Origin: Diospyros lotus
Taxonomy: Eukaryota; Streptophyta; Magnoliopsida; Ericales; Ebenaceae
NCBI RefSeq assembly: GCF_014633365.1
Contig: NC_068352.1
Coordinates: 29,421,310 to 29,485,309 of the forward strand
DNA: 64,000 nucleotides
Direction of reading: 5' to 3'
Both the position numbers and the translations under genes were made by a program. The number at the start of each line of letters is the position of its first letter. Position 1 is the first letter of the stretch. Under the pieces are notes generated by a model. It was not told the origin of the DNA, searched no databases, and saw only the letters and a program-made list of their open reading frames with translations. Below, one piece after another: positions 12,495 to 27,400 of this stretch.

Positions 12495-15400
12495 TCAAGA
12501 ACCGTCCATGGATATGTCGCTCCCGCTTTGATTCTGTGGGCTTTCTCCAAAAGGGGCTCCCGAGAGATTGTTGTGTGTCGGGCCAGCCCCGAAGGTGAAC
12601 TCGCGAGGAGGAATGTCAAAGACCGGGCGAGCGAAAATAGACGCGGTGCCAATGTTGAAAGCAGGGACAGGAACTGGATCATTTAGCTTAGGGAAGCCAA
12701 AGCTGAAGGATGTCTCACCTGATGGCTGGAGAACCGGCAAGGCAGGGGTGGTACTGGCGATTGACCCGAAAATCCTCTGCTCAAAATCCTGTAATTGCTG
12801 GTAGGCATCTGCATGTCATGAATGAAAATGTTTGAATGTCGGGGTGTGAGAACTTGTGCTTGTCAATATATGAAAAATTGAGGATATCGAACAATACAAG
12901 CTGTCATGCTTTGAAGATATAACTTCCATCTTATGCACAATCATAAGGACCTTGAGATGAGAAACTACAGTGCCCGACAAGTTTCAGACACTAATTAGTG
13001 TTGAAAGAATTGAAGGCCCGTGAAATGAGAACCAAGATAATAGTGAAAAGAACTCTTCCAAGGCAGAAGTGTCCCTCTCAAGAGAAGGCATTATTGATGA
13101 GGGCTCCCCCAGTTACTAGTATGTCGTAAGAAAGCACAATGCAGATGAAGATAAAACCCAACAAACAAGATGACTCCAGCTTTTAATTATTCTCAACATA
13201 AAGAAATTTCCACATTTTGCAGTTACTAATATTCCCATCTTTCACCTCTGAATCTACATCCACTCCTGACTCACTAGCATCTAGCAACAAAATTAAAATT
13301 TAGCTAGCAAGGCATCTTGTGTGATAAATGTCATGTTCCATTCCCTCATATCCCCTAAATGAGTAGATTTCATTAATTAGTATATGCAAGCTGTCTATAG
13401 AAACATGGCATCAATACAAACCTTGAGTTAATTCAACAGTCGGTCTATGCTCTTTCACCCACTGGTAACTCTGTGCAAGTCTCCATCCTTTGCTCTTCAT
13501 CAAATAGGCGATCACAATAGCAGGTGACCTGTGCAAGGATAGCATTGTTACGGTCCAAAGAAACAAGATCTCAAGTAAGACTCATCCCTATTGAAAATGT
13601 TAAATTAATTTGCTCCAGTAGAGTACGACAACAACACTTGTTTGTGAGCCAATTGCATATTTGTCCACCTTGCTGGCAGATCTTTCATCATTTTTTTGAA
13701 GATGATACCACTTTCTAACATTCTAATAAGGGTCACACTGATTGATACATTGCATGTTGACAGAAACAAAAGTTAGCTAAAAGAATAAAAGAAGTTTGTC
13801 CAAGAAAATCTAACCTGTTTTTTCCAGACATGCAGTGCACAAGAACACGTACCCTGTCCTTTTCACATTGTTCTGTAAAATAAATTGTTGCACTAAGCAT
13901 GCCCAAGTTTGCAAATCAAAGCACGAAAGCATAAACAATGCTGGAAATTAGAAAAATTACTCTAATGCAACCCAGCAGTAAAAGACACTTGTGGACAGTA
14001 ACGGACAATTAAATTTTACAGTTAATGGAGTCTGTGGAATCAAAAGTGATAAGTTATTGTGGCACAGCATAAGCCTGTTATAGCTATGACGAGTGAAATT
14101 AGTTCAAGTTCACATATAACTGGATCCATAAAGATAAGGAGAAACAAGAAAAGATTAACAGAAGTTAGGTACTTTTTTCCATTTTAATTGACAATAAGGA
14201 ATGTCTAACAAAACTGCACTTGATCATTGCCATCAATGAAAGAGGTTGACGCACACAGATGACCCAAATACAAGAGAGAACATGAGACAAGAATAAATAT
14301 GGAATAGAGTTCTACAGAAGTTCTGGATGACAAGTTCTGTAAAGAAGCAAAACCATTTCAAAGGAGTAGACAATAATATTGACAAATAGGTAGGAGATCA
14401 AGAAAATTGACGACAAAACAACCTTCAAAGAGCAGGATCCAGTGACTCTTGCCTTATTATCAGGTGATTCTATGAAATTAACTAAGAAATATCTTAGGTG
14501 GCAAAAGCTTATTCTGCAGATTTAACAGTATAACTAGGCAAGTAGTTGGTCCACAATTTAAACAAAAAGAACAAACCATTTCTATTTTAAATGAGCAGTT
14601 GTCAATAGCACATTTCTTATCTATTTATACCTGTTGGCACTTTTTATAAATTAGATGATTAATCCTATATCAATTTTATCTCTTGGTCTGTTGTTGGTTT
14701 TCTAATGGGTTCTTTGATCATCCTCCTGTAAAGAACATAATGTATCTGGTCATTCTTTAGCTTACGTCAACTGCACTCGGTTAGCCAGTTATACAATCAG
14801 CAAATTCTCAGAGAAACTTTCTAAGTCATCCAATTGGTCCCTAAAACTACCCATTGCTAGGATTGTCCAACAGCTAAATCATATCACTGCTCATATTCTA
14901 ACATGATGGACCCACTTGAATTGAGATTCAAAGGTGTTGTTTCTTCACATGATGGAGAATGGAGATATCACATAAAATGAAATAAATGTAAAGATGTTAA
15001 AGCAAGTTTAATTTTTGAAAACAATTTATTATCTTTATTGAGGATAGTTGAGTTACCAGAATTTCCTTCTTTACTCTCCAGATTAAAAGTTTTGCGTGGG
15101 AAGAATGATGGAGATCAAAGACCAAAGTTTAATAGTGTTTATAATTAGGTTTTTGGTCGTCTTACAGTTCTATTTTTCTCTTCATTCTCTTGTTGGATTA
15201 TACTCTGTGGTATTTATGGGAGAAAGATGTAATGATTCAATATTTTATCCATCAAAAATATCATATACTAGACAACGTGAATGTACCAAACGTTAAGTTA
15301 TTAATAAATTGTCAATTATTAATTTCAGTTTGAATCCAAATTGCTTGGTAGCAATTGTAAGATTGGCTTTTGTAACTAGAAGATCATAGGTTCAAGTGGT

Positions 15401-18400
15401 GGACACAACCTCTTTGCAAATCAATAGTAAGGCTGCATATAGATAAAACTCTCTGCCAACCCTCACAAAGGATTGAGTCTCGTGCACTAGGAAATCCCTT
15501 AATCAAAATCCAAATTGCATTTATAATTAGGCAATGTTTCATATTAAGTAACCTTAGGTGCATAACATCTCAATGCAGCCTTACAAAGAACCTATACTCC
15601 ATGCCGTTGATGCAATGATGTAGAAAAGAATAATATGCCTAAGCCATCTTGAGCTTCAAAAGGGGGAGAAAATAAGCTGGCTAGTATAAAAATTATGGAG
15701 AACAGAACTAAAAGAGAAGTAGGAGAAAAGGACTAAAAAAAACAAAGCAAAACCAAACAAACTACGAAGAAGAAAGGTATTTCAACTCCTAAGTCTTTCA
15801 AAATCTCCTATGCATGCAGAAGGAAGAAAACTCCAACCCACTTGAACATATTCTCTCTCCAATCTCACTTGCAAGTGTACAGACTCTACCCTCCATGATA
15901 AACAAAATAGATGAAGCAGATTATTGCCATCAACCACCTAATGTTAGTGGCAGAAAAGCCCTCACACTTGGATACAATATCATTTTTTTCTGAAAATATG
16001 ACGATAAATGCAAAGTTGAAAATCTTGCTAGAGCTACACCTTTCATGCAACTCCTCAATCGGTTATCCAAGTCCTGTTCAACAACCTCTCTAATATTCCA
16101 AGGAAAAGAGACATGAAGACCTGAACCTTTCTCATTCCCTATTTGCACAACTTTCTTTGCCACCCATTCCTCCTTGAAATGGCAGTCCCAATCAAACCAT
16201 CCTCAGAACAATAAAATGATCACATTCACCAATCCTCCAAAGTCCACCAGCCATATGAAGGTTGTATGTAACAGTATATATACAAGAGATGCTGTAATTG
16301 AGAGATTTCAGAGGAATTTGGGGGCCAGGAAACAGTACTGTTTTTCCAAAAAAAAATTCACATTAGTCAATAATATATTGTCAAGTTTTCCAACTCTATT
16401 CATGTCATTGTTTTATTGTCAAGAAACTTGAGGAAAAGCAAAGAAACTTCCTTTGGCATTAAATTAAAGCTGAGAACTCAAATACCACTTGGAGGACAGG
16501 ATACTATAGTCACACCTTCGCCTCAAGGTCGCTTAGGGACACAGTAGTTAACAGACCTTCAACTGAGCTCTTCCAGGATCCACAATGTAATGAGACTTCC
16601 ATTCAATTTTGAGCTACTACAGAACTTGATCCAATACTGCCATTCTATGGCCTCATAATAATTGCCTTGTTAGTGAGTTGTACCCCCTCACTCCCACCAC
16701 CACCACCCCCCCCCCCCCCAAAAAAAATAAATAAATAAATAAATAAATAAATAAAAAATAAATGTTTTGCCCCAATTCATACACCTTAAGTTAAATATAA
16801 ATAGTTCAACAATTAAAACCCATAATGGTATGAATAATATGAGGTGCTGCCAAAAAAGGAAGCAAAAAAATCAGAAACAAGCAGCATTAGGCTCATAGTA
16901 GTCAGTGAAGGCACTCACCTAGAAATTGGATCGCATCATCAAATGGTAAACTTTTGTCATCTTGGAGACAATGATAGGTAAAAGAGTTCTTATAAAGATT
17001 TTGACAAGAAGGTACTGTCTGCAGACACACAACATAACCAACAGAAGCATATTCAGGCCGAGGTTAATCTGGATGATACAAGCAAGATAAAAACCATGTT
17101 GCACCAGTTACAAGCAATTCACTTTCATGAGCTAAATGGTATAGAAACAACTTTCAAAATCTCTGTTTCTAGAAGAAAAAAAAAATAGTGGATCAAATTA
17201 GTCTTCACAAACAAAGAGAAAAACATAAATGCTAAAGAAACCACATGACAAATAATCAGCAAAACATTTAGGCCAACATGGTCATTCTTAATATGTGAAC
17301 TTGACTAATATTGAATTAATTCATTCACAAATGGATGATTAAGAGAGGAAAATATAATAACAATGCTAAAGAAACCAAGACAAATAATCAGCAATAGATT
17401 TAGACCAATTTGGTCGTCCTTCATTTGTGAACCTGGCTAAATATTGAATTGGTTCATTCACAAATGGGATGAATGGATGTGTTAGAATATAAAATGCACA
17501 CCCAAAAAAATATATTATGTGTTTTCCATATGAAAATTTAAACATATTTATTTTCTTAGCAGAAAATGAACTAATCCAAATGTAGGAGATTAAACATCCG
17601 TTTTGATTAATGTTTCTCAAAATTTGAATTAACTCATTTTGTGAATTTATATGTTGAAACCAATTCTTAGAATACTTCAATTTGCACCTACCAAGTAGGC
17701 ATTTACCAATCCCAAAACTAGTTGGTACAAATCTAGGAACAAATCTAGAAATTAAAATATTTTGTTTATTTCTTTCCTAGTTGGTCTTTTATTTCTTTCC
17801 CAATTAGACTTGAAGGATCACGCATAGTTGATCAACTTAGAAATCAGCCTAGGCTTCCTCCTATGAAGTCTGGAATCCAAACTCTAATGACAAGAACACA
17901 GAAAATATGTTAACCTCCCATGAAAGCCTTCTGAGAGTGCTCTAGTCAGCTTTATAGGAAGACTGACAGCATTAATGGGCTGTAAGTCACGAACTCCTCC
18001 CCATCAAAAGGATGATCCATTTAAAATCACTCCCTAGGGGAGATACTGGGGACTCAACCCACTCCAAAGATGGATACTGGAGTGGAGTACAAGGACATGG
18101 CTGCCCATGGAACCAAACATTCCTACTCCAGTGTAGTCAAAGGTGAGTGCCTAGGCGAGCAACACAGGGAGCTAGGGAAGAGCCTCGCCTACTACTAGGC
18201 GAGGCTCCTTCACTCAGGGGCACCAGCGTCAAGTGCCACAAATCTGAAAAAAATGAAGGAAACTGAAGAGCTATCTGCAGAAGGCTGAAGGGATGCAAAA
18301 GGTCTCTCTACGTAATAGGATTATAGGGTAATAATACTGTAGATTTCAGGGAGGAGACTTCAAAAGCTGTTCTGGAGGTTCAACCAAGCCGTCATGCGCC

Positions 18401-21400
18401 AGAAACTCTTGGCACATGACGGCACGTCGCCAATCCTTCCGGCAATGGCTCACCACCTGCAGGCTCTCTTATGACAGGTGGCCATCCCTCCTCTGAAAAC
18501 CAATTTCAGATTGGTTTCTTCATTCTTCTGCAGCTTTTTACTGTTTGTGCCTTTGCAGCTTGGTCCTTCCTTCAGTGTTCTTCTTCTGCAGCTTTTTTTC
18601 TTTGAATCTTTTGTTTGGTTATTATTTTTATTGTTACTAACTTACTATTTTATTTTACATTATTGTTAGAGTCTTTGAGATTGTGTATAATGTACTAGGG
18701 TTAGGGTTTTACAGTTCTATTTTATTTTTCAAAAATAACTTTTCAGATTCAAAGTTCAAACTCACTTTATTTGCAGCTGTTGTTTGCTGGAAATTTTTAT
18801 ATTAATTATTATATATTTAATTCATAATATATATTTTCTAGTTAATATAATATAATTTATATTTTATGATTTGATAACTATATCTTTTGTCTTTGTTAGC
18901 TTTGCTACAACTACACGTACTTAAAATTGCTTATTTTTATATAATATTGCAGATTTGTTATAATTATAAAAGTTATATTTTGATGTTTGAGATGGCACGT
19001 AATGTATTAGAGTTTGTTATCCAACCGTGTTCCATCTTTCAAAAATCATTCCTTAAGAAGCTTGAGTTTCTTGTCCAACATTAGAATAAAAATATCTCAA
19101 ACAACATAACCCCTCAACTAGACCCCTACTACATAATTGAAATACCCTCCACCTGAAGCCACATGTTCATGAACTTAATGAGAGACCTCTTAGATAATGG
19201 AACCCCCTTCATCAACCACCAAACTGGACAGCTCCCTGCTTCCTACAACATTACTAACTACAAGTCAATGCTTTACCGCCCACAGGGCAATGGCCAAGTC
19301 AAGGCAGCCAAGGAGATGCTGATAGGATTCTGAATTGAACTCTCAATGAATACCAAATGGATCAATGGTACAAACCAATCTACAAACACCCAAAAATCAC
19401 CCAAATCAAGAGCTAAATCAAAAAAAACCCCAAATCAATCTAATCAAAATACTATTACCTAGTTTATATTGCTTTGCACAAAGCCTTCAAATCAGGGTGT
19501 CCAACCTTGATCAACAGTGTTTCAAGGTGATATGCTAGTAGAGAGCAACAGCAATGAAGCTCTCCCATCAACAATGGAAAAGTTCTGCAGTTGCTGATCC
19601 TTTCATGTTGGCTTTTCCAATACTTTTCCCTCTGTGATGGCTTCAGCAGATGATCAAATGGTCTCTCCAATGGACTACAAACTTTCTGGTGGGTGCATCA
19701 GATTGGTGGTGGTTTGGGTCTTCAATCTCATAATAGTTGCAACAAAATTGTCACGTGCCAAGGGTAGCTATTGTAATTTAGTCTTTTATTTTCTATTAGG
19801 GATATTTTCTCTTTTTGTCCTATAGCTGAGGCGGTTAGAAATCTGTTGTACCGCACATGGTAGTGTAGTGGCTGTAAGCCTATATATTGAGCCACGACAT
19901 GAGGATGGAGGGGGCATGAATGAAATAGACTTGAATATTCTCTCCAATTTCTCTCATATCTTCTTCTCTTCCTTTCTCTCTTTTCTCTCTCTCCCTCTAT
20001 CTCCTTTCTCTCCATTCTCTCATATCTTCTTCTCTCTCCCTTTCTCTCTTTTCTCTATCTCTCCCTCTTTCTCCTTTCTCTCAATTTCTGTTGGTTTCTG
20101 GAAGATTTCCCCTCAAATACCCCTTGTCAAATTCAGTGATTTGACAATTGGTATCAGAGCCTGGCAATTCTCGGCCAATCAGTTTAGAAATTCCGATGAG
20201 CAACAGATTCTGAGCAATCGGAATTCTAGGCAGTTTCGGAAAGAAGTGTGCACCGATTAGGATCAGTGAGTTGGAGATCACCTGGGCGAAGACGATCAAC
20301 TGCCTCCGTCAACTTTTCCAGCAAGTTGGGTAGCAGGCAAACCCAGTGATGGCGGAAAGGACACAGATGAAACAGTTGGAGTCATGGTTGGATGCGATGG
20401 AGCTGGGCATCCGACAGAACCAGAAGCAGATCAAGGAGAGATTAGAAACAATGGAGCTGGGCCTCTGTCAAACCCAAAAAGAAGTGAGTCGAAGCCGAGC
20501 AAAAACGATGGTAGTGGAGGGAAATCTAAGAAAAGATTTCTCCCATCTCCAGGAGGAATTTTCTGGGTTCGAGCAGCAACTAAGCACAGTCTTGACCCTG
20601 TTCTCCAGACTGCCTAATGCGAGCCTACCGGCGGATTTTCTGCCAAGGGCCAATCCGGCTCCGATACTTGCTGAGGGCCGAACTAGGCAATGCAGCCCAG
20701 TTTAGGTGGGAATAGAGGAGCAACCAGAATGGGAACCGGAACCAGTGATGAGGGATGCTTATATCAATCCTAACCCAATTCCAATACCGAGACTCGACAT
20801 CCCCGTATTTGAAGAAGACAAACCGAGATGGTGGGTAAGAAGGTGCGAACGTTTCTTTTACCAATATTGAGTAGTTGAGGGGAACAAGGTCAACATGACA
20901 GCCACTTATCTGAACGATGTGGTCGATTTATGGTTTCAAGGGTGGAGCGGGAAGAGAGGGGAATGGAGGTGGCCTGAATTCGTGGAAGATTTATGTATGC
21001 GATTTGGGGAAAAAACTAGGAGGGAGATCATTGAAGAATTCAATAAGCTAAGGCAAGAAGGGTCGGTAGAAGAGTATCAAACTAAGTTTGAGGAGCTGAA
21101 ATCATCAGTGATCCTATCTTATCTGACCTTGAATGAAGCATATTTTGTGCCTAGTTTCATAAGTGGGTTGAATGACGAATTAAAACCAATTGTGAGGATG
21201 ATACAGCCGGTAACAATGCAACAAGTAGCTGAGAAGGAAAGATACAGGAGCTTGCATCGGATGTTATTTTTAAAAAGCACAAAACTCTAACAGAAGGTTA
21301 TCCTCTGAGCAGTCAGGACGTGGGAGAAAATGCTTGGATGATAGCCTCAAGTCAGACTCCAGGAAAAGAGCATCCTAATGCAACCGAACCTCCTATTATG

Positions 21401-24400
21401 AAGTTAAGGAGAAGACTCGGATAATGCTTTAAATGCGGGGACAAATTCAGTGGGCCACCAATGCAAAAGATAGTTGTTGAATATGGAAGGTTTAGAGGAA
21501 GACAACAAAGTAGGAGAGCTCGTCAGAATTGGATAGAGGAACAATGGATCGACGATAATAAGTTCTTGGGGACAAGAAACATTTCAAGAGGGGAAATTTG
21601 TTATAACGGCCCGTCTCCCGGAGCCTCCACACGCATAGAGGATCCGTGAGAGGGTCATTATTTGAATGATATTGAACAATAACACAAATTAAAACTCACA
21701 CCCAAACCTTTTAGAAACCATAACTCTTTATCACGTAACATTTAATAATCATCCTTACATAATCATTCACAACATGAGCCCACCTGGCTTTCATAGAATA
21801 CACCTATCTCAAACATATAAAACATTACTCTAACATAAGCACAATGACACCCAAGACCTAATCTCGGAAGGTCTCGGGAGGACTCTGCACTTGCTATCCT
21901 GACTCGAAGATCTGGATCCAACTCTGCCGTATGCACCTGCAATCTCACGATACTCTTACCTAGAATGATGGAAAGCAACGTGAGCCACAAGACTCAGCAA
22001 ACTCTTAGAAAGAAAGATTGTAGGTTACAAACAGAACTCTTCCCATAACACCCCATGCAATTCACATCAATGCAACGTCATACCATGCCATGTTCAATAC
22101 CTGTCTTATCCCTAAATGCATAAACATATGATAAACTCCACATAAACGGTCATTGGGGCCTACATCAAACACACATTAACGCCCAAGTCCAACATACAAT
22201 CCTGTTAGCAGCCTATCATAGGCTACTATACCATTTCCCTTACACGTCCCTTCCTGTCACTTACAACATAATCTGTTGATGAAGGTCTTACTGTTGTCAT
22301 AGGTCTCACCCTAAGGTCTTTCTGTGGGCCACTTCCACGGCATACGCTCCGTGGTGGGCACCACCCATCACCCATACTCATCACCTATAGCCACACATTC
22401 TCACCATGCAATGCAACAAGTAGGAAATGCAATGGCTTTTGCAGCATAAACGTGATGACAAGGCCCCCCCATAAATCAAGCATCAAGCCATACTACACCC
22501 ACATAGGAATTCACACATGCGATATGCTCTACACGCACCGGCTCACCTAAAGTACCCCAGTTGGCTCTTAAACCAACTGGGTCATGCAAATGTTCACACA
22601 TCCCATCACACACAAAGCATGTCCCACCAGTGAGTGCAACCCAATCCCATGTAGCACACACATTATGATATGCACAAAATCAAGACGGGAATCTGGCAGT
22701 ACCAGCTCTTCTGACTTGTCTAGCACTTATCATAATAGCCAATGACTGGCCCCCATACATCCAGCCATCAACTGCCACTATCCACGGTCGACAGTCAGCG
22801 ATTTTGTATCCCATACCCTTAAAACACACATAGTTATCATTAAACTCAGCATTTCACAAACTCCCTTCATGACTCATCGTACACTTGGAACACCATCATC
22901 AATATACTATTCTTCTACTCATCTGTTATCATGTTAGTGAACCGTTCACTTTTCTCATTAAACCCTTTAACATAACCCTATCATCCATTCCAACTCTTCT
23001 AAGAACCTAAACCATCGGGTTCGGCATCATTCCCAAGGAAAGTGGGGCGATACAAAGCCCCGCGAAGGAACAAAATGAACGACACCAAAACATCATTTAC
23101 TTATTTAATCACCAATAGACCCATTATTAACATACAAGTTATGGAATGGTTGCCGCGTGGATTATCGTTATTAATGCGTAGAATCGAGTGACGGTGAAAG
23201 AGGGGATAAAATACGAGAAACCACGGAGACTCTCACAAGAAATTAAGAACATGAGGGGAGGGTTAGGAGCTTGCCTTTACTTGGCCGATTCTTGCCTTTT
23301 CTACACTCCCGATGCGAAGTAAAACGTTTCCTAGCAATTAATAAAATCGTGCCTTAAATTAATTAAATCTAACCGCATAAACTATATAATCTAACCGTAC
23401 AAAATCTATAATTTAAATGTATAGCTCTTCTAGTAATTTTATCTACTTACCTGAGTATTTTTGTCACAAAATAATCTCAAAACCCCTTTTATTTTTCCCC
23501 CAATCTTCTCTTTTCCTCCCTTTCTCGCGCTGTCCGAGCCTTTCTTCTTCTCCCTCGTCTTCCTCTTTATTATCTGGCTCAGAGAAGGCCAAAATCGGCC
23601 TTTAAATTGGCCAAAACAAATAGCTGAGGCGCGGCCACGTGGCAGCCGCACACTGTGCCACCGCCTCAGAGCCGAAACAACGTCGTTTCAGCCCTGCCTC
23701 TTAGCCAAAATAATTGGCCATCTCCTCTCGCACGCGCTACCTCCTGCTTGACTCGAACCTGCACCCACCACCATCACCTACACGCACGCAACCAGTTGGG
23801 CTGGTTGCTTCCCTCATTAATTAAGCGCCCTAAATTTATTATAAGGAGACGTCTCGCTCTTTCCCAAAATTACACCAGCACCCCCAGCACTTCCAAAATT
23901 CACACATACCCTGGACTCCAATTTCGACTTATTTCACCTACACCCCAAATTTTCATAAATTCAACCAAATTAATTTATTTTAATCTTTCCTTATTTCCAT
24001 AAATATTCCCAAATAATTTAATTAATTACCTTAACTTCCTATTTCCTCAAAACAACATAAATTATTATTTTTCCTTAAATCTCCAAATATTCAATAATGA
24101 CCTCAACACTAGTATTAATAATTATTACTTATCTCCAAATTTTAGAATGTTACATTTGTCCCGTGCCAAGGATAGCTATTGTAATTTTGTTTTTTATTTT
24201 CTGTTATGGATATTTCACTTTTTGTCTTTTCTCTTTTTGCCCTGTAGCTGAGACGATTACAAATCTGTTGTACCGCACATGGTATAGTGGTTGTGAGCCT
24301 ATATATTGAGCCACAAAATGAGGATGGAGGGGGCACGAATGAAATAGACTTGAATATTCTCTCTAATTCTCTCGTATCTTCTTCTTTTCCTTTCTCCCTC

Positions 24401-27400
24401 TGTCTCCTTCTCTCCCACTGTCTTCTTTCTCTCGTATCTTCTTCTCTCTCCCTTTCTCTCTTATCTCTATCTCTCCCTCTTTCTCCTTTCTCTCAATTCC
24501 CATTGGTTTCTGGAAGACTTCCCCTCAAATACCCCTTGTTAGATTCAGTGATTTGACAAAAATTCCTCAAGTTGCGCACATCAAACAAATCAAAACACAA
24601 AATCTGATTTCTTTCAATCTTCGTATTGCAACCTAATGCTCTCTTCTCCTTTCATTCCAAAAGTTTAGGTGATGGGTTTCACCTTCTTTTTCAGTAGCAA
24701 ATCCTCTCCTATATGATGGACAACAACACCGTCGTCTTAGCAGCTGGAAGACAATGGCAGATGACAAAAATCTTGTTGGATTCTCCTCCTCTATTCTTCG
24801 TCAATGGCCATGGCAACAGAGGACTTCCTTGCAATCAAAAGGAACAAGGGACTTGTGGTTTACAACCAAAACAGTGGCATAAAAACTTCCTTGCTATCTG
24901 TGTTGCCTAAACCAAAATAGAGTCTTCTTTCCTAGCTTAATCCGAACAAAAGAGAGACCTCTGCGACGAAGGCAGTGAGTCTAAGTCTCCTCTCGCTAAT
25001 GACCGATCAACAGCTAGACTTCTATGGTAGACCAACTTGGGCTTCTTCAACTGCAACAGTGAAGAGTATCAAGTGACAACAAAGGTTTCGTTGATAGCTT
25101 GACTTCACAGCCTGTCATTCACCAGTTTCAATTTGCTTGAACCTTGCTTGATATTAATAATAAACAAAGGTTTGCCTTGGATTTAAAAACGAATCTTTTG
25201 CTTGCGGCATGGTCTTGGATAAATTATTTGGTGCCTCGGGGGAACCAAATAAGACAAACCAGTTGGGGCCCAACCACAATGTGTCACATGTACAGATTTG
25301 TAATGACTCTTGAAAGCCAAGCACATGAGATTTCCTATTTCCAACACATGAGATTTTTGATTAACACAATAACTTTCCAGCTTGTCTGTCAATTATCTCT
25401 CTTTCTTCTAACTGCATGAACATGGTTGGAATCAAGAGGACATGAGGAAGGAGGAGAATAACAACACAACCAAAGCCCAGAGGCCATAACACCAAAAGAG
25501 TCCAAGTCTTCAATTTGTCCTCCTCTTCTACCCTCAAGCGCACCCACAATGGCAGCGCATTCGCTTCTTCTGAAAAGTGCAACAAACAGATGCTCATCTT
25601 ATTGCTTGGCTGGCCTGACTATCAAATAGAGGCTCACATGCGGAGGGCTTTAGATGCACAAATGGCAGAACAATCTCATTCGGTATACAGCATCCGAGAA
25701 AAAAGAGCAAAAGCTAAAATGCTGAGCCAAACACAAAGAAAGCCAAGAAGGAAAAGAAATAAAGGCAAAGATCTGAATGCTCCTGAGCATCCTCCAACTG
25801 CCTTCTTCCTGGTCATGGATGAATTCAGTAAAAGTTTCAAGGAAGCAAATCCAGGTTGCAAAATTGTGTCAATGGTTGCCAAGGGGGTGAGATGTGGAAC
25901 TGTGGAAGTCCATTACAAATGGGGGCAAAAGCCTTATGTGGATAGAGTTGCAGAGCTCAAAGAGGAATATAACAATGCCTTAAAGTCTAAAAACAATGGT
26001 CGAAATGTAGCAGATAATGGAGAGAGATGTAGAGAAAAAAGAAACAAAGGTTGAGACTGTGCTTGATGAAGATAAATTGGAATCTTCTCCTACATAGAAA
26101 GGATTCTACCAATCATATGCTAAATACATAGTTGTTAAAGGCGCGCCTAGGTGCAAGGCGCCTTAAGGCGCCAATTCAGCACCTCGCCTGGGCCGAGGCG
26201 AGGCTATTTCAGTGAGGTGCTCGCCTTGCACAATGAGGCGCCGAGGCAAAAGGCACGCCTCATGAAACCTAGGTTTTAATTAAAACCTAGGCAGCCCAAT
26301 TCATCCCCTCTTCTCAGTTTCACCATGCATACATTACAACATATTTACATTTCTTTAGTTCAAGTAAATGTCCATATTTTCTTTTATTTATATTTTACCT
26401 TCCATTTACTTTAATACATAAATGCAAATAGGAAAGTACACCCTATTTGGATTCGATAAAAATATCTAAAAAATCAAAATCCATAACAATAAGAAAATAG
26501 AATTTTGGTTTTAGTACAAACTCAGGATTTAGCGATTTTACCACCCCCAAAATACATACCTACTATTTCTTGAAAAATTCATTAAAAATCATTTTAACAA
26601 CAATGAATATTAGCTATCAAAATACCGGGAGATAGTTTTTCAAAATAAAAACATTTTCTTATATGTCTCCTTATAATGCGTTAATCTTCCAAACTTAGAA
26701 AAATAGCATTTTTCAAAATGAAAACATTTTCTTAATTGTGGACTTATAGTGTTTATTGATTGTGGAGAGTACTAAAACTTGTCCAAAATGTCCTCCATCA
26801 GTAAAACAAGATATTGGAGAATACATGCAAAAGAAGAAGAATAACAAGAATGAGCGAAATATGGCACCGTTAGATGATGATTTTCAATATGGTGAAGGGT
26901 ATGATGAGGAGGAGGAGGAGCTGCCTCAAAGTAGGAAAAGACCCAATGTATTAAACAAACTCGATCACAATCGGGTTCAACTTCGACTTCAACTTCAAAG
27001 CGGCAAGTAACTCAAGTGATTGAAGAGGAGGAGGAAAGTGAGACAGAGACCAAAGATGATGAAGACTTGGAAGAGGGAGAAGAATTGGGACAGGAAGAAG
27101 AAGATGAAGGGGTGATTGAAGGGGATGATGAAGATATTGACCATGATGTTGATGATTGATTAAAACTTCTTTATTGATTGTGGACTTGTAGTGTTTATAT
27201 GTTTGTTTAGAACTTTGCATGATGATTGGTACTTGTTTGAGTTTGAGACTTTAAGTTTGAACTTTGATGATGTTTCTAATTTAGAATTTGCATGATGAAT
27301 GAATTAACTTTGATGATGTTAGTTTAGAATTTGAAGATAATGAATCATTAATGATATGCATGTGTTATTATTGATAATTTGATAGTTTTTTATGATTTTA

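Larger units (their letters stand above)
19744..24563 (+). mobile_element. Element A: gag-only Ty3/Gypsy LTR retrotransposon with both LTRs and TSD AAAAT
   Basis: The two LTRs (19749-20146 and 24157-24558) are very similar, start TGTC and end TTTGACA. Direct flanks AAAAT lie at 19744-19748 and 24559-24563. A primer-binding site complementary to initiator tRNA-Met (TGGTATCAGAGC, 20149-20160) follows the 5' LTR. A polypurine tract (AAGAGGGGAAA, 21586-21596) lies where the 3' LTR once abutted. The interior carries only a damaged gag and no reverse transcriptase, so it would need help in trans. A 2.55-kb solo LTR was later inserted between the polypurine tract and the 3' LTR. It is antisense to IBR5. 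Confidence 0.92.

Noticed and set aside
12495..12740. C-terminal IBR5 exon as a separate small gene
   Set aside because: Its frame joins in phase to the upstream HRPTVELTQ exon through a good acceptor at 12809-12810 and matches the IBR5 tail ending DISMDGS.
16700..16760. Poly-C plus (AAAT)n tract as a functional intronic element
   Set aside because: It is a simple repeat. Nothing else supports a regulatory role.
25556..26054. HMG-box frame as a functional nested gene
   Set aside because: The central part of the box is lost and no promoter or intron structure is visible. A pseudogene is more likely.
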